A DNA stretch of 64,000 nucleotides, taken from the NCBI GenBank assembly GCA_028554755.1, contig JAPTOF010000010.1:9832001-9896000 (forward strand), written 5' to 3'. This DNA comes from Cordia subcordata (Eukaryota > Streptophyta > Magnoliopsida > Boraginales > Cordiaceae). Positions 12,837-24,200 of the stretch are shown here, piece by piece. Made by a program: the position numbers and the translations under genes. Under the pieces are notes generated by a model, which saw only the letters and a list, made by a program, of their open reading frames with translations, searched no databases and had not been told where the DNA came from. How positions within the stretch are numbered: the stretch's first letter is position 1; each line of letters opens with the position of its first letter.

Positions 12837-13213
12837 AGAAACACAAGTAGTCTTCACTGAAGTAAGGTATCACTCATAAGATCATTGATCTATTCGCCAG
12901 GACAAACCATCATGAGACCACCAGAAACAACATAGGAATCTTGTCTTGTAGCCAAACCCTGTATTCAAGTAGTCTCCCTGGTCGGGCTGCCACTCACGCA
13001 CATCCCTCGATTTACCTCCCGCCTGGTTAAGGGGCCTCTGGCCAGGTGGGAAAGGGGTTCTCCTTTGGTTAACCCTTTTAAGAAGAAACACAAGTAGTCT
13101 TCACTGAAGTAAGGTATCACTCATAAGATCATTGATCTATTCGCCAGGACAAACCATCATGAGACCACCAGAAATAACATAGGAATCTTGTCTTGTAGCC
13201 AAACCCTGTATTC
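12837..13213. repeat. Near-identical 130-bp direct repeats around a GC-rich 117-bp insert
   Basis: 12837-12966 and 13084-13213 are identical except for one base (GAAACAAC versus GAAATAAC). The 117 bp between them (12967-13083) are clearly richer in G and C than the surroundings (for example CTCCCGCCTGGTTAAGG) and match nothing else in the window. The near-identity shows a recent event: either a 247-bp tandem duplication with loss of the last part, or an insertion that duplicated its flank. A 69-codon minus-strand ORF across the insert has no recognisable features. Confidence 0.9.
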
Positions 13214-13220
13214 TTACTTA

Positions 13221-13430
13221 GGACTTATTTGGATTATTTCTTTTTTAGGAATTTTTTTTTCTGAAAAAATTGTATTAAATTTGTAATAATTATTTAATTT
13301 TAAAAAATTAAAATTCTGAAAAAAACTTAAATATAGCTTTTTTTAGAAATTAAAATTTTTACCTTCTAAAAAAACTAATTTTCAAAAAATTTTTAAAAAA
13401 ATACTTTTAAAAAAAAATCCAAACGGGCCT
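13221..13430. mobile_element. Tourist-like MITE with TTA target duplication
   Basis: Starts GGACTTATTTGGATT and ends AATCCAAACGGGCCT, flanked by TTA at 13218-13220 and 13431-13433. Terminal sequence and three-base duplication fit PIF/Harbinger-derived Tourist elements. The interior is internally complementary and AT-rich. It lies immediately after the second 130-bp repeat. Confidence 0.75.
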
Positions 13431-13439
13431 TTAGTCAAA

Positions 13440-14724
13440 TCTTCCCAAGATACTTGAAATGTCAAAAAGATGTTGAAACGTGAGCTTTTATTTAGAAAAG
13501 AGTCTGGGACACGGTTTTTGAGAACAAAGAGCTCACTGGATCGTAAGATTTTTGTACTTCCATCTAAAAGTACGCGTAGTGGTCTCCTTCCAACCCTAGA
13601 AAACCGTAGAAAAAAACCTACTATAGACTATTGAGTAAGGGCAAAAATACAATAAGTAAACATAATTTTGAGTGTAATTAGACAACCAAAAATCAGACAA
13701 TAACAGAGTAATGTACGATCTCAATCTATATTTACTTGAATGATGCTACATATCTCCATCAAAGTGTTTATTTATTTATAATTCTCCTACACTAAGACGA
13801 GAGAAGGTGGGATTTGTAGCCTACCCCACATTTGCCTTCTATGTACTACGAGCATACGAGCTAAGAGTATCAATAAAGATCTCCTTTTAAGAATCGAAAT
13901 GAATTTTTGCATCCTCCTTCTTTGTGAGTTCATATGAAATTGGTGACTCTTTTCCTTCTCCCCTTGCCACCTGATGCCTTCTAAAAAATTTCAACCTTAA
14001 TCACATGGTTTGGAATAAAGCTGCATTTCATAACAGCACTGCAATGCTTCTTCGACAAACTCAAAGAAAAAATTCAAAAGACAATTAAACTTTTGTTTCT
14101 AAACTTTTTTATTCTTAAATTTCATGAATATTTAGATTAAAAATAAATTAGCAATTTCTTCTCAGTATAAGTGAGCATATTAATTGATAATTATTTAAAT
14201 TCTACATATAAAATAAAATAATATAACACATTCGACATCCTGTGGGTTCACCTACTAGTAATTTACGTTTCAATTCCAAACATAAATTCATAAGATATTT
14301 TTCTTTCTTTGTGTATTTGTGTTCAAACTACTAACTCTACATTTCTTTTCTAGTAATTCACGTTTCAATTCCAAAAAAAAATTTGTAAGATATTTTTCTT
14401 TCTTTGTCTATTTGTGTTCAAACTAGTAATTCTATACATCTCCGTTCTTCTTTCATTTTTGTGGGTAACAATTACTCTTCAATTGAAATCATTTATTCTA
14501 TTTGACAAAAAATAAAAATAAAAATCATTCTACAGAACATTTCACCTTTTTCACCCATTCTCTAATGTATACATTCCTTGATATTTCTCCTGTTATATCT
14601 AATTCATCTACAAAGACTTCAAACTTTCATTCTACCAACCCCCATCAACAAAACACACCACCAGCCCCCCATCATCTCCCTCAACCCCAACAACAACCCC
14701 GCCGCCTTCTGCGCGGAACAAGCT
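13440..14724. other. Upstream region of the UGT pseudogene, no gene
   Basis: No coding region. Two copies of a roughly 100-bp unit (TAATTTACGTTTCAATTCCAA / TAATTCACGTTTCAATTCCAA and TATTTTTCTTTCTTTGT) lie in tandem at about 14258-14430. The last 150 bp before the start codon are C-rich (CCCCCATC, CAACCCC) and look like a 5' leader. Confidence 0.45.
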
Positions 14725-16213
14725 ATGGGTAGTTGCAGTGAACATATAGTGATGCTGCCATTGATGGCACAGGGCCATCTGATACCATTCGTAGCTCTAG
14801 CCAAGCAAATACAACAAACTGGTTTCACCATCACCATTGTCAGCACACCACTCAACATCAACTACATCAGCTCTGCCATTGCCAAAGATTCAACAGCACC
14901 TGCCTCACCATCTCAAATTAATCTAGTTGCCCTTCCTTTTAACAGTGCTGATCATGGTTTGCCACCGAACACCGAAAACACAGAGGCCATACCTCTAGAC
15001 AAGCTTATTCTCCTTTTCCATTCTTCAACTGCTCTTGAAGCACCTTTCCGCAGTTTAGTCTCTGATATCATCGCTCAAGATGGTAAGCCTCCGCTTTGCA
15101 TCATATCTGATATCTTCATGGGATGGGCTAATGAAGTTGCGAAGTCTTTTGGTATAGTTAACGTTGGTTTCGCCACAGGTGGTGCTTATGGCACTGCAGC
15201 ATATATATCGATGTGGCAAAACCTCCCACATCGATTAACTAATCAAGAAGAGTTCATGGTTCCAGGCTTTCCTGATTCATGCTCTTTCCACATCTCTCAA
15301 CTACATCAGTTTTTTAAAGAAGCAGATGGTTCTGACCCATGGTCTAAATTCTTTCACCCTCAGATAGCTCTTTCTTTAGGCTCTTTTGGTTGGCTGTGCA
15401 ATGCAGTTGAAGAGATTGAACCTTTAGGCTTAGATATACTCAGAAACTACACTAAGCTGCCTGTTTGGTGCATTGGACCTCTTCTGCCATCGAAAATGGT
15501 AGACCGAAATGCTTCAATCATCGGTCAGAGGACAGGCAAGAAGCCTGGAGTATCGCCTGAGAAGTGCATAGAATGGTTAGACAAGCATTCTGAAGGCTCA
15601 GTTCTTTACATTTCTTTTGGTTCTCAAAACACTATCGGCCCATCACAGATGATGGCATTAGCTAAGGGGTTAGAAGATAGTGGAAGACCATTCATTTGGG
15701 TCATTAGGCCTCCTTTTGGTTTTGACATGTAAGGCGAATTTAGAGCTGAATGGTTGCCAGAAGCATTTGAACAGAGTATGACAAGAGAAAAAGCAAGGCT
15801 TGTTTGTGCACAAATGGGCACCACAGTTAGACATTTTGTGTCACAACTCAACAGGAGCATTTTTGAGCCATTGAGGATGGAATTCAACTTTGGAAAGTTT
15901 AAGCCGAGGAGTGCCGCTTATCGGGTGGCCATTAGCAGCTGAACAAGCCTATAATTCCAAGATGTTGGAGGAGGACATGGAGGTGTGCATAGAGCTGACT
16001 AGGGGGCTTCAGAGTGCTCTTGCAAAAGAGGAGGTGAAGAGGGTGATAAATGTTGTAATGGAGAAAGGTGGTAAAGGAGAGGAAATGAAGAAAAACGCGG
16101 TCAGAATTGGGGAATTGATAAGAGGTTCCACGAAAGAGGAGGGTGGACACAAGGGATCTTCTCTTCAAGCAATGGACGACTTCTTTTCGACTCTACTTAG
16201 AAAGAAGAAGTAA
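14725..16213 (+). pseudogene. UGT92-like glycosyltransferase pseudogene, single exon
   Basis: Full-length family-1 glycosyltransferase frame, about 495 codons. It starts at ATG 14725 (MGSCSEHIVMLPLMAQGH), aligned with the intact start of the 1-392 copy; an upstream in-frame ATG at 14578 lies in non-conserved leader sequence and was not used. Family blocks in order: MAQGH near residue 15, DHGLPPNTE near 75, PPLCIISDIFMGW near 125, SVLYISFGSQNT near 295. Three lesions kill it. TAA at 15730-15732 replaces the Lys codon of a GFD(I/M)KGEF block. One extra A in the run 15788-15792 shifts the frame. TGA at 15872-15874 replaces the Cys of the HCGWNS motif in the PSPG sugar-donor box. After the shift the plus-one frame stays open to 16213 and ends in the typical AMDDFF block. 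A truncated peptide of 335 aa could be made but would lack the donor site. Confidence 0.9.
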
Positions 16214-16289
16214 CCATTGTAGTTTCTAATGGTAAGGACGTATCGAGGATGATTTTGTTAATACAATAAATTAATAAATTAATATTCTT

Positions 16290-16590
16290 TATACAATTTT
16301 AAACTTTTAGATGAGGTGTAATATCAAAGCCTGAAAGCGACACAGGTTCGATCCTTACTGTTACCCATTTAATTAAATTACAGGTTCGATTGGTAAATTA
16401 AATTATTTACGTGCAAGCTTGTGTTAATATAATAAATTAATAAATTTTAATTAAATTACAGGTTCGATCGATAAATTAAATTGTTTACGTGCAAGGTTGT
16501 GTTAATACAATAAATTAATATCCTCTATACAAACTTAAGCTTTTAGACGAGGTGGTAACATAATAATTTTATCCAATCCTGAGGTGGTAC
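16290..16590. repeat. Nested direct repeats downstream of the UGT pseudogene
   Basis: Two tandem copies of a roughly 70-80 bp unit (ATTACAGGTTCGAT, AATTAAATT, TTACGTGCAAG, TTGTGTTAATA) lie at about 16372-16520. They are framed by two copies of a larger block (TATACAA, AACTT, CTTTTAGA, GAGGTG) near 16291 and 16530. GGTTCGAT resembles a Pol III B box, so this may be SINE or LTR debris. Confidence 0.55.
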
Positions 16591-16599
16591 CTTAATAGT

Positions 16600-17817
16600 T
16601 TTATCCAATCCCTTTATTCAGTTTATTTGGAGAACTGCTAATCAATCTATTGATTGGGTTGTCAAACACAAAGCCAATAGAACTGTGTAATTTGGTATTT
16701 CTTTAATGCATTCGCTTCATTGAGAAAAAGAAACCAAAAAAAAAAAAAGAAAAAGAAATCAATTTTATGAAGTCAATAGCGTTTTTAAACACCACAACCC
16801 CAAGTGCAGATCCACCAATGGCAATGTGTAATGTAGACAAGCTTGCTGAAATCACAGTTTTGCTGCAACCATTTCAGTATATATCTGCTAGCATTCCCCT
16901 GAAAATATTAATTAGCTTTTGGTCACTGACCCTTGTGCTACTCCTTTTCCTTTCACGTGATATTGTTGTCTTTTCTTTCTTTTTTTTTTTGGATTTAAAA
17001 AAAATGATCTTGTTTCGATTAATACATCTATCAAGCATAGCGTGAAAGAAACCAAATAGATTCTAGTATGACCATCACCTTATGTTTGTAGAATTGATGG
17101 CTTAGCTGGGCTTATAGTAAAATTCTACGGTAACTAATTTTGATGACCAAAAACTGATAGAGAGAAAAAGAGAAGGTCTTCTTGAGTGTGGTGGAGTTGG
17201 TAATCCTACGTACTTCAAACTTCTAACATGTAAGTCCTCACTTAAAGGTGGTTTAGGTCTAACGTCATGAGAAAACATTTAGTGATAGTGACAGTTTGAG
17301 CATTTACAGAGTTTGCTGTCATTAAATTTCTTTTATTACATATTTTTATTAAATTTTTCGTATTACATTATAATGTTAAAGTGATTGCCTTTAGACGGGC
17401 TTTAATCTAAGTTGTAAGGAAGATCTAAAAGGGTTGATTTTTCAAATCATTTCACTATTAATGATTTGCCAGCATTAGATCAACCTCATCAAATTATACC
17501 ATTATGAAAATATCTGAGTCATACGTGTCTGTTTTAAAAGTAAAAAAAAAAAAAACCAATCTTTTGCTGGCTAAAAGTTTACAAGAGAATGGAAAAAGTT
17601 GAACGGGTGATCAAGAACTAAAAAATAAACAAGAACCCAATAGAAAACCCGAAAAGAATATACACAAAAATTAAACTGAGAATTGAATAAGGACGCAAAA
17701 AATCTTTTTTCCATTATTTTGAAACAAAATTGCAAGATACATGAGCATCTATAATACAGGACACCCAGTATTACTATATTAATAACAATTGTTATACAGA
17801 AGATTCGATGTATTACA
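16600..17817. other. Intergenic, no gene seen
   Basis: AT-rich sequence between the UGT pseudogene and its third, partial copy. ORFs at 16767-17045 and 17571-17867 have no family resemblance, and the latter runs antisense through the UGT relic. Confidence 0.4.
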
Positions 17818-18096
17818 GATGTTGAGATGGTAGAAATTCGATGCATGGCTTTAGAGTGCTCTTGCAAAAGAGGAGGTCAAGAGAGTGATAAATGTAGCAA
17901 TGAAGAGAGGTAGTAAAGGGAAGGAAATGAAGAAAAAGGCAATCAACATTGGAAAATTGATAAGAGCATCTATGAAAGATGAGTGTGGAGACAAGGGATT
18001 TCTCTTCAACCACTAGATGATTTTGTTTCGACTCTACTTTGTAGCAAGTTAAAAATGTAATAGTTTTTAATGACAATGACAGATCTAGGATATTTC
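17818..18096 (+). pseudogene. 3'-end relic of a third UGT copy
   Basis: The sequence matches the last roughly 300 bp of the UGT pseudogene (about 15960-16265) with many changes. Shared anchors are AGAGTGCTCTTGCAAAAGAGG, read in part as SALAKEEV, then GGAAATGAAGAAAAA and GACAAGGGAT, and the 3' flank GTAATAGTTTTTAATG. The frame is broken near the end (the CTTCAAGC...GACGACTT block is altered). Because the 3' flank matches as well, this came from a DNA-level duplication rather than a cDNA copy. Confidence 0.82.
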
Positions 18097-18103
18097 AACA
18101 ATG

Positions 18104-18334
18104 TGAATTACGCGTCTCCCAAGATGCTTTAGTAGTAAGAGCTTGATACGGACACGGTTCTTGACCCTGGTTCTAATTTAGTTCTTTGTTTTAGGTTGAG
18201 TGCGTTCGATTTAACTATGCACAGTATAGGGGGCGTGCTACACACAAGTTTACTAGTTGGTGGTCAGGTTCTGCCAGAATATACCGATAGTTAAGCTCCA
18301 CCAGCTAGATTTCCTTTGTTACAAAAAAAAAAAA
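18104..18334 (+). mobile_element. Probable tRNA-derived SINE
   Basis: A 230-bp unit ends in a poly-A tail (18323-18334) and is flanked by AACAATG on both sides (18097-18103 and 18333-18339). A box-like sequence TTTAGTAGTAAGAGCTTG is near 18129, and GGTTCTTGACC at 18156-18166 resembles a Pol III B box. Size, tail and promoter layout fit a SINE. It sits directly behind the third UGT fragment. The family was not recognised. Confidence 0.55.
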
Positions 18335-18339
18335 CAATG

Positions 18340-20034
18340 ATTAAGCCGTTTTCGAAATTAATTAAAATTAGTGTAGGTAGGATAACTAAGTTGTTTTATA
18401 AATTGAAACTAATATTTAACCGGTGCCATGCACGGGGATAATTTATATTAAGAATTTGTTTTCTACGATGAGTATATGATATATAAAATTTAAGTTCTTA
18501 AATATCAAGAAAAACTCAAACTATCAAGAACACCATGTGTTCTTATGTGAGCCTACTGCATCCAACCTTGCGTGAATTTTGCAAGTAGTAAATTGTCCAA
18601 CGATCGACTTTGTTATGCCGTGTAAACATTTGATTATTACCTTTTTATTTTCTCTTTCGATCTAGAAAAGTATGTATACATAAACAAAGCTAAAACTAAA
18701 CATTCAAAAAAGAAAAGGAAAAAAAAAAAAAAAGAACGAAAGAAAGAAAGGACAGGAAAGGAAAACAAAAGCTTTGTGAGACAGATTTTATAAGAGAACT
18801 CTAGAGAAAGTGAAAAGCTCATGTAGTGATTATAGGCTTTGTGATGCTTTTTCGCATTCTGTAAGACGTCAATGTAGTGAGAGCAAATATAATTTTGAAA
18901 AGGCTAGTGGTCAGCTAAAATGTCTTTTACATTTAGTATAAGTGATTCAAAAATTAATTTTCGTAAATTGTAATTAGTCTTTGATCTCACTTAAAGTTAA
19001 AGAAAAAAAAAGGGGCAGAAAAAAGAGATGAGAAACAAAAATACTATAATGACCTTTAGTTATCTCCTCTAGTACATGTTAAGGGCTACAATAGAGTTAT
19101 AATAGAACTCATAATAATGTATTTTTTAGATGTAACATCCATCTAGTACAAATTTTAACAATAAAATGTACCATGCTAAAAATGTGCAAGACAAGCTACA
19201 AATATGACTTTGACCAATAATGTCCTCCTTGATTGGCTTGTTAATAAAGAAGATGTAAACCAGAGGGGCTCCAACAACATTACGCAAATGTGATATACAA
19301 AAGACGCATCTCCTAGCATGATAGGGTCAATTCTCCTTCCATAGTACCATCATGGAAGGTGATGTTAGTGCAATTATCAAAGCAATTATCTTATCAAGCC
19401 ACTTTCGGTCTTTCGAGGTTACAATGTCTTATTGAGGATATCACGATGATTGTTTTTGCAATTTTGTTTGCATAAATTTTAATATGGTAGCTAAGAATTT
19501 CCTTTTGGGCAATTTAATTTTGATTGGGTTGAAATCTTCCCTTCTCTCTGGTTAGCCTTTTGTGGAAAAGATTTGCACCCAACTTGTATCGTGTAACATG
19601 CTTCTTGTACTTCTTTTTTTAAATGAAATTTTATTTGTTAGTATAGGAAGTCTACGAAGCACTTGATATAATTGCAAACTCGATTCTTGATATTGTAATA
19701 AATGAATTAATTAAATGCAAAAGATCTCGAGATCAATTTTAAATTCAATCTTTGACCCTCTTAAATAAAAAATTGACGGATTAAGGGTAGTTTCTTTTTA
19801 TTTTATCCCTAATTATTGTATTGTTGACTTTTTATATTGAAGTCATAAGAAAATAAAAAACCAAGCAAATGAAAAAGAGTTTTTGTTTTGCTTTATTTTA
19901 TTTTATTTTATTTAAGGGAGGTTCTTTATAATAATTTAATAATGTGTAGAACGAGAATTAATTTTAAAATTTTTTATAAAACAGACAAGTAATGGAACAT
20001 CTATGTCTCTAACATTGCTGAAGGTCACTATCAA
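18340..20034. other. Intergenic, no gene seen
   Basis: AT-rich with purine-rich runs (18710-18770) and no recognisable coding region, RNA gene or element ends. Confidence 0.4.
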
Positions 20035-20660
20035 TGCTGTGTTTGTTTGAAGCTTATTATAAGACACTTATCTTATTTGACAGCTTATGTGAAAAATATT
20101 ATTTGTTATCAGTTTATTATAAGACACTTATAAGATACTTTTCATAAGATGTCTTATTTGTAGTTATAAAAAATAAATTGGGTTTAGGGTACTTATATCT
20201 TATCTTATCAAATAAAAAATAATTAAAAATAAAAATTTAAAAATTTAAAATAAAGAAAATTAAAAATTTTAAAATTAAAATAAAACTTTAAAATTTAAAA
20301 AATATTAAATATTAAAATTAAAAAATTAAAATTAAAATAAAAATTTTAAAAACTAAAAAATTTTAAAAAATAAAAAAGTTAAAAATTAAATATTAAAAAT
20401 TAAAAATTCAAAATTTTAAAATGTTTAAAACAAAAATAAAAATTAATTAATATTTATATTTTATAATTTATTATTTAATTATAAAATTAAAATACCATGA
20501 GTTAAAATTAATAACATTATTATCAAAGTAACTTGTAACAGTATTTCAGATAACAAACCAAATAGTCTTATTGCATCAGACACTTATTTTTTATAAGATA
20601 CTTATCAAATAAGATGCTTATCAGATTTCAGATAAGACTATTCCAAACAAGCTACAAGTT
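20035..20660. mobile_element. MITE-like element with CTTATAAGA-type subterminal repeats
   Basis: Ends TGTGTTTGTTTGAAGC and ATTCCAAACAAGCTAC are roughly inverted, and motifs such as AAGACACTTAT and ATAAGATACTTAT recur near both ends in opposing orientation. The middle (20215-20460) is a nearly pure A/T stretch of AAAATTAAAA type. A related, degraded stretch lies in KU70 intron 18 at about 34785-35030. Confidence 0.55.
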
Positions 20661-21185
20661 GCTTTCATGCCTAAATGTATTTCACATTGGTCAGAAACTT
20701 ATTTGTTAGCTCATACCAACGTACTATGTATATTGAGCAAAGCAATTTAATATTTTTGTCCATAACTATCAATATCTTCTTTAAAGTGCGCTCCTGATAC
20801 TAAACAACGTGAACTAAGGCATTTATTTTAGTAAACCATGTTTCACCACTCACTCATGTAATAGGAACTTTTAAAATTAAAAAAAATTCAATTAATAATA
20901 TTAATATTATCAATTTAAGTATAATTCCTAATACTAATATTATTAACATTTTGATTATATTTATAATTACATGCATTATAGTTTCAACTATATTTTATAA
21001 ATTAATTCAAAGTATAATTTTTAATATTATTAGATATATAAAATTTAATTAATATTAAATTAAGAACGTTTTATCCAAAAGCTTCTCCTTTTCTTTTCAT
21101 TCTCTCATTTCTTTTCATTTTTATTTGGTTTGTTTATTCAAATTTGAGAAACTTCTCAAATACACAAAAACACGACCGCGCCAAG
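20661..21185. other. Distal upstream region of KU70
   Basis: AT-rich, no coding region. The last 120 bp are pyrimidine-rich (TTCTCCTTTTCTTTTC), a common feature of plant promoters and 5' leaders. Confidence 0.4.
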
Positions 21186-21192
21186 TATAAAA
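21186..21192 (+). promoter_or_regulatory. Candidate TATA box of KU70
   Basis: TATAAAA lies 56-62 bp upstream of the KU70 start codon in a TATA-like position. Just before it, CTTGGCGCGG on the minus strand (near 21173-21184) resembles an E2F-type site, which would fit a DNA-repair gene expressed with the cell cycle. Both are pattern matches only. Confidence 0.35.
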
Positions 21193-21247
21193 TTCGTTCC
21201 AGCTTGTGAAAAACCTCTGAAGTCGTGCTCGAAATCGAAAGCCCGCA

Positions 21248-24200
21248 ATGGACCTCGACCCGGAAGACGTGTTTCGCGACGACGAAGACGATGCTGAAAA
21301 TGAACTCTTTCAGGTCTCTCTCTCTCTCTCTATATATATATTATATGCGTGCTGTTTTTGTGTTTATATGTTTGTGCATATATAATGTTCTTTTTTCTTT
21401 TTCACAAAAATTTTACACTAATGATTAAATCTTTTTTTTCTTTTTTTTTTTTGGTGTTTAATTTCTTGTAAAATTATGAAATGAACAGGATAAGCATTCT
21501 ACGAAAGAGCTGTTGGTTTACTTGATCGATGCTTCGCCCAAAATGTTCTCCACTACTTGTCCTGCGGTCAGCTCTCCCTCTATATATATGTGTGTGTGTG
21601 TGTCTTTGGATTCGAGTAAAATTTAACTGCCTCAATGGTCCAGTAATTATTTTATTTTATTTTATTTTCTAGTTGAAGTTTTTTTTTTGCTTTTCTTTTG
21701 AGGTATGAATTGTTATTGCTTTGTGTTTGATTTTTAGAGAATAGTAGTTAGAGAGTTAGTTACTGGAAAGAAGTATCAATTGTATATGTTATGATTCTGC
21801 GAAAAGTTATTTTGGTCAATTGGAAGTGTAAAAAAAGGTCGATTTTGGTCAAGGAAATGTCAAACTGGGCTGGATTTAAGGTCTACTTGTTAAACTTGGA
21901 TTGAATTTGTCAATGATGGTTTCACTTGTCAGATGAAATGTTTAATCTTTATGGACCTGTCCTAATGCCCGATCCCTTTCGGGCTTTTTTTGTGTGCATC
22001 GTTGATAATACTACTCTTTATTCCTCTCATGATGTCGCGTGATGGAACTTAGTCCTCTTGATTTGTGAATGATTTCTTGCTATTCTGTTCCGTTTTTATC
22101 ATTTTAGGTTTTATTAGAAATTTTTGGTTTTTCTCTTGGTTGAAATTCTCCATTTAGCATTGTTGTTATGCAAATCGGATGTGACTTACTCGCTAATTAT
22201 TGGCCCATTCTTTTGATAAATGAAGTTTCTTTTATGTGCTTTTGCATATAGAATATCAAATCCTGGTTGTACTTTCTGATATATTTCCACTGTTGTTTAG
22301 TTCTTCCACTTATTGAGAACAAAATTGCCGATGTCTTTTTATTTTAACTTGTTTCAGGAGGACAAGAAAGATGTATCTCACTTTCATGTTGCTGTGAGTT
22401 GTATTTCGCAATCTCTGAAGACACAAATTATTAATAGGTCTTATGACGAAGTTGCAGTATGCTTCTTCAACACTGTAAAGTCTCAATCCTGTTAAACTTT
22501 TAACATCCTTCGCTTCCTCTTATCAATAATGAAATGCTTTATGCTGTGCCATTTTTTGTAAGTGATATCCTCTGGATCTCTAAAGGCAGAATTTCTTTTA
22601 GCTATGTTCTTTGTACTTCAATGAAAGATTTGATGTGTGGATAGATCTTAGTTACTATATAATGGTGAATTATTGATGGAGTAGAGGCAAAGATTTCTTT
22701 TTGCTCTATCTCTCTCTCTGTGAGTATAGGTGAGTGGAGGAACTATTTATCTAGATAGAAAAACACCTTCTCATCATCATGGCTTATATTAGTAATATAT
22801 TGCCTCTTATATCTCCAATTTTTTGTTTGCTTTCAGAGAGCAAAGAAAAACCTGCAGGATCTGAGTGGTGTTTATGTGTTTAATGTTGCTGAACGTGAGG
22901 ATCTAGATAGGCCAACAGCCAGGTTGATTAAAGAGTTTGACAGTATAGAAGGTATCGCAAAATAGTGATCTTGAATGGTTTAGTATGCCCTTTGATGAGT
23001 CCTGGTAGTAAGGCAGAAATTCTAATGATTGCTTTGCATGAGCTCTTCACTAATCTCAAGAAGAGATAGATTCTTACTATTTTGATTATTGTAGCTAAAT
23101 GAATTCTATACAAATTTTGCTTTAAAGGCACTCTTATCAGCCATTTATATGTTATATTAGCCTTAAGGGTGAGTTGGTGAGCCTAACTGCAAAATTAGGC
23201 CTCTTAAAAAACCTCCTTCAGTCATAACCAATCTATAAGCTAAGTGACTAAGTCAAACACCTTAGTATGCCTACTTTTAGACACATATTTGAACATCCAA
23301 AAAGGAGATGATATTCTTCCATGAACTGTTGTCACTATGTTGAAGTGATGCTGAATAACCCTATGAATGAATATGGTGGAAGGGGACTATCTTTTGCGCC
23401 TTGAACAGTTTATATTACCTACATTAAGCATGTTGCTTGTCACCATCAATTAAGCGCTTATGCTAGGGGATGCACAGTGCAGTGGACCTGCAAGCTTTCA
23501 ACAGTTCTGTGGCACATTGAGCAAAATCCTACTGGAAACCACTGTTTACTGACCTCTTATCCTATCTTTCCACTCATGCTCTGCATTGAGACTTTGTCCA
23601 GATGTCATTCATTCTGCAAACTGCATGTAATATGGAGACAGGCTTAATGCATGCTTTACTTTTTGATATTGTCATTATATTTGCTCATTTAAAATTGTTG
23701 TCTAATGAATTGGAGATAATAATTGTACTTCTTATATCTATCTGGTTTTAGATTGCAGCCTGAAACTTACATCTGGGGAGAACTATTGCTTAATTATTTG
23801 CAATAGCATGTGCTTCAATTTGAAGACCAAGAATTTTTGGTTATGTTTGCTTGTTGCCCCTAGAGAATTGGTCCAAAATCTGCAACCTGCAGCTAACATT
23901 TCCCATTTAAGCCTTCAATTTAACAAAATTCTATCCCATGAACCCAGTAGATTGTCTGAGCTTCAAGTGTGATGTTCATTCATGCAGAAAAATTTAGTAA
24001 AGATATTGGGAGTCAATATGGAATTTCACCTGGATCACGTGATAATTCTCTTTACAATGCTCTTTGGGTTGCACAAGCACTACTTCGTAAAGGGTAAGTC
24101 CTCTCTGTCTTCTTTGGGCCACTTCAACAGGGAGTATATATGGATGCATTTTCACTTTTGGCTATCTGGTTTCTACTTGTTCTGGTGATGCATTTATCTC

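Noticed and set aside
14578..14724. Upstream in-frame ATG of the UGT pseudogene
   Set aside because: The extra 49 codons are Pro/Asn-rich, absent from the paralog and from the family; the conserved Met is at 14725.
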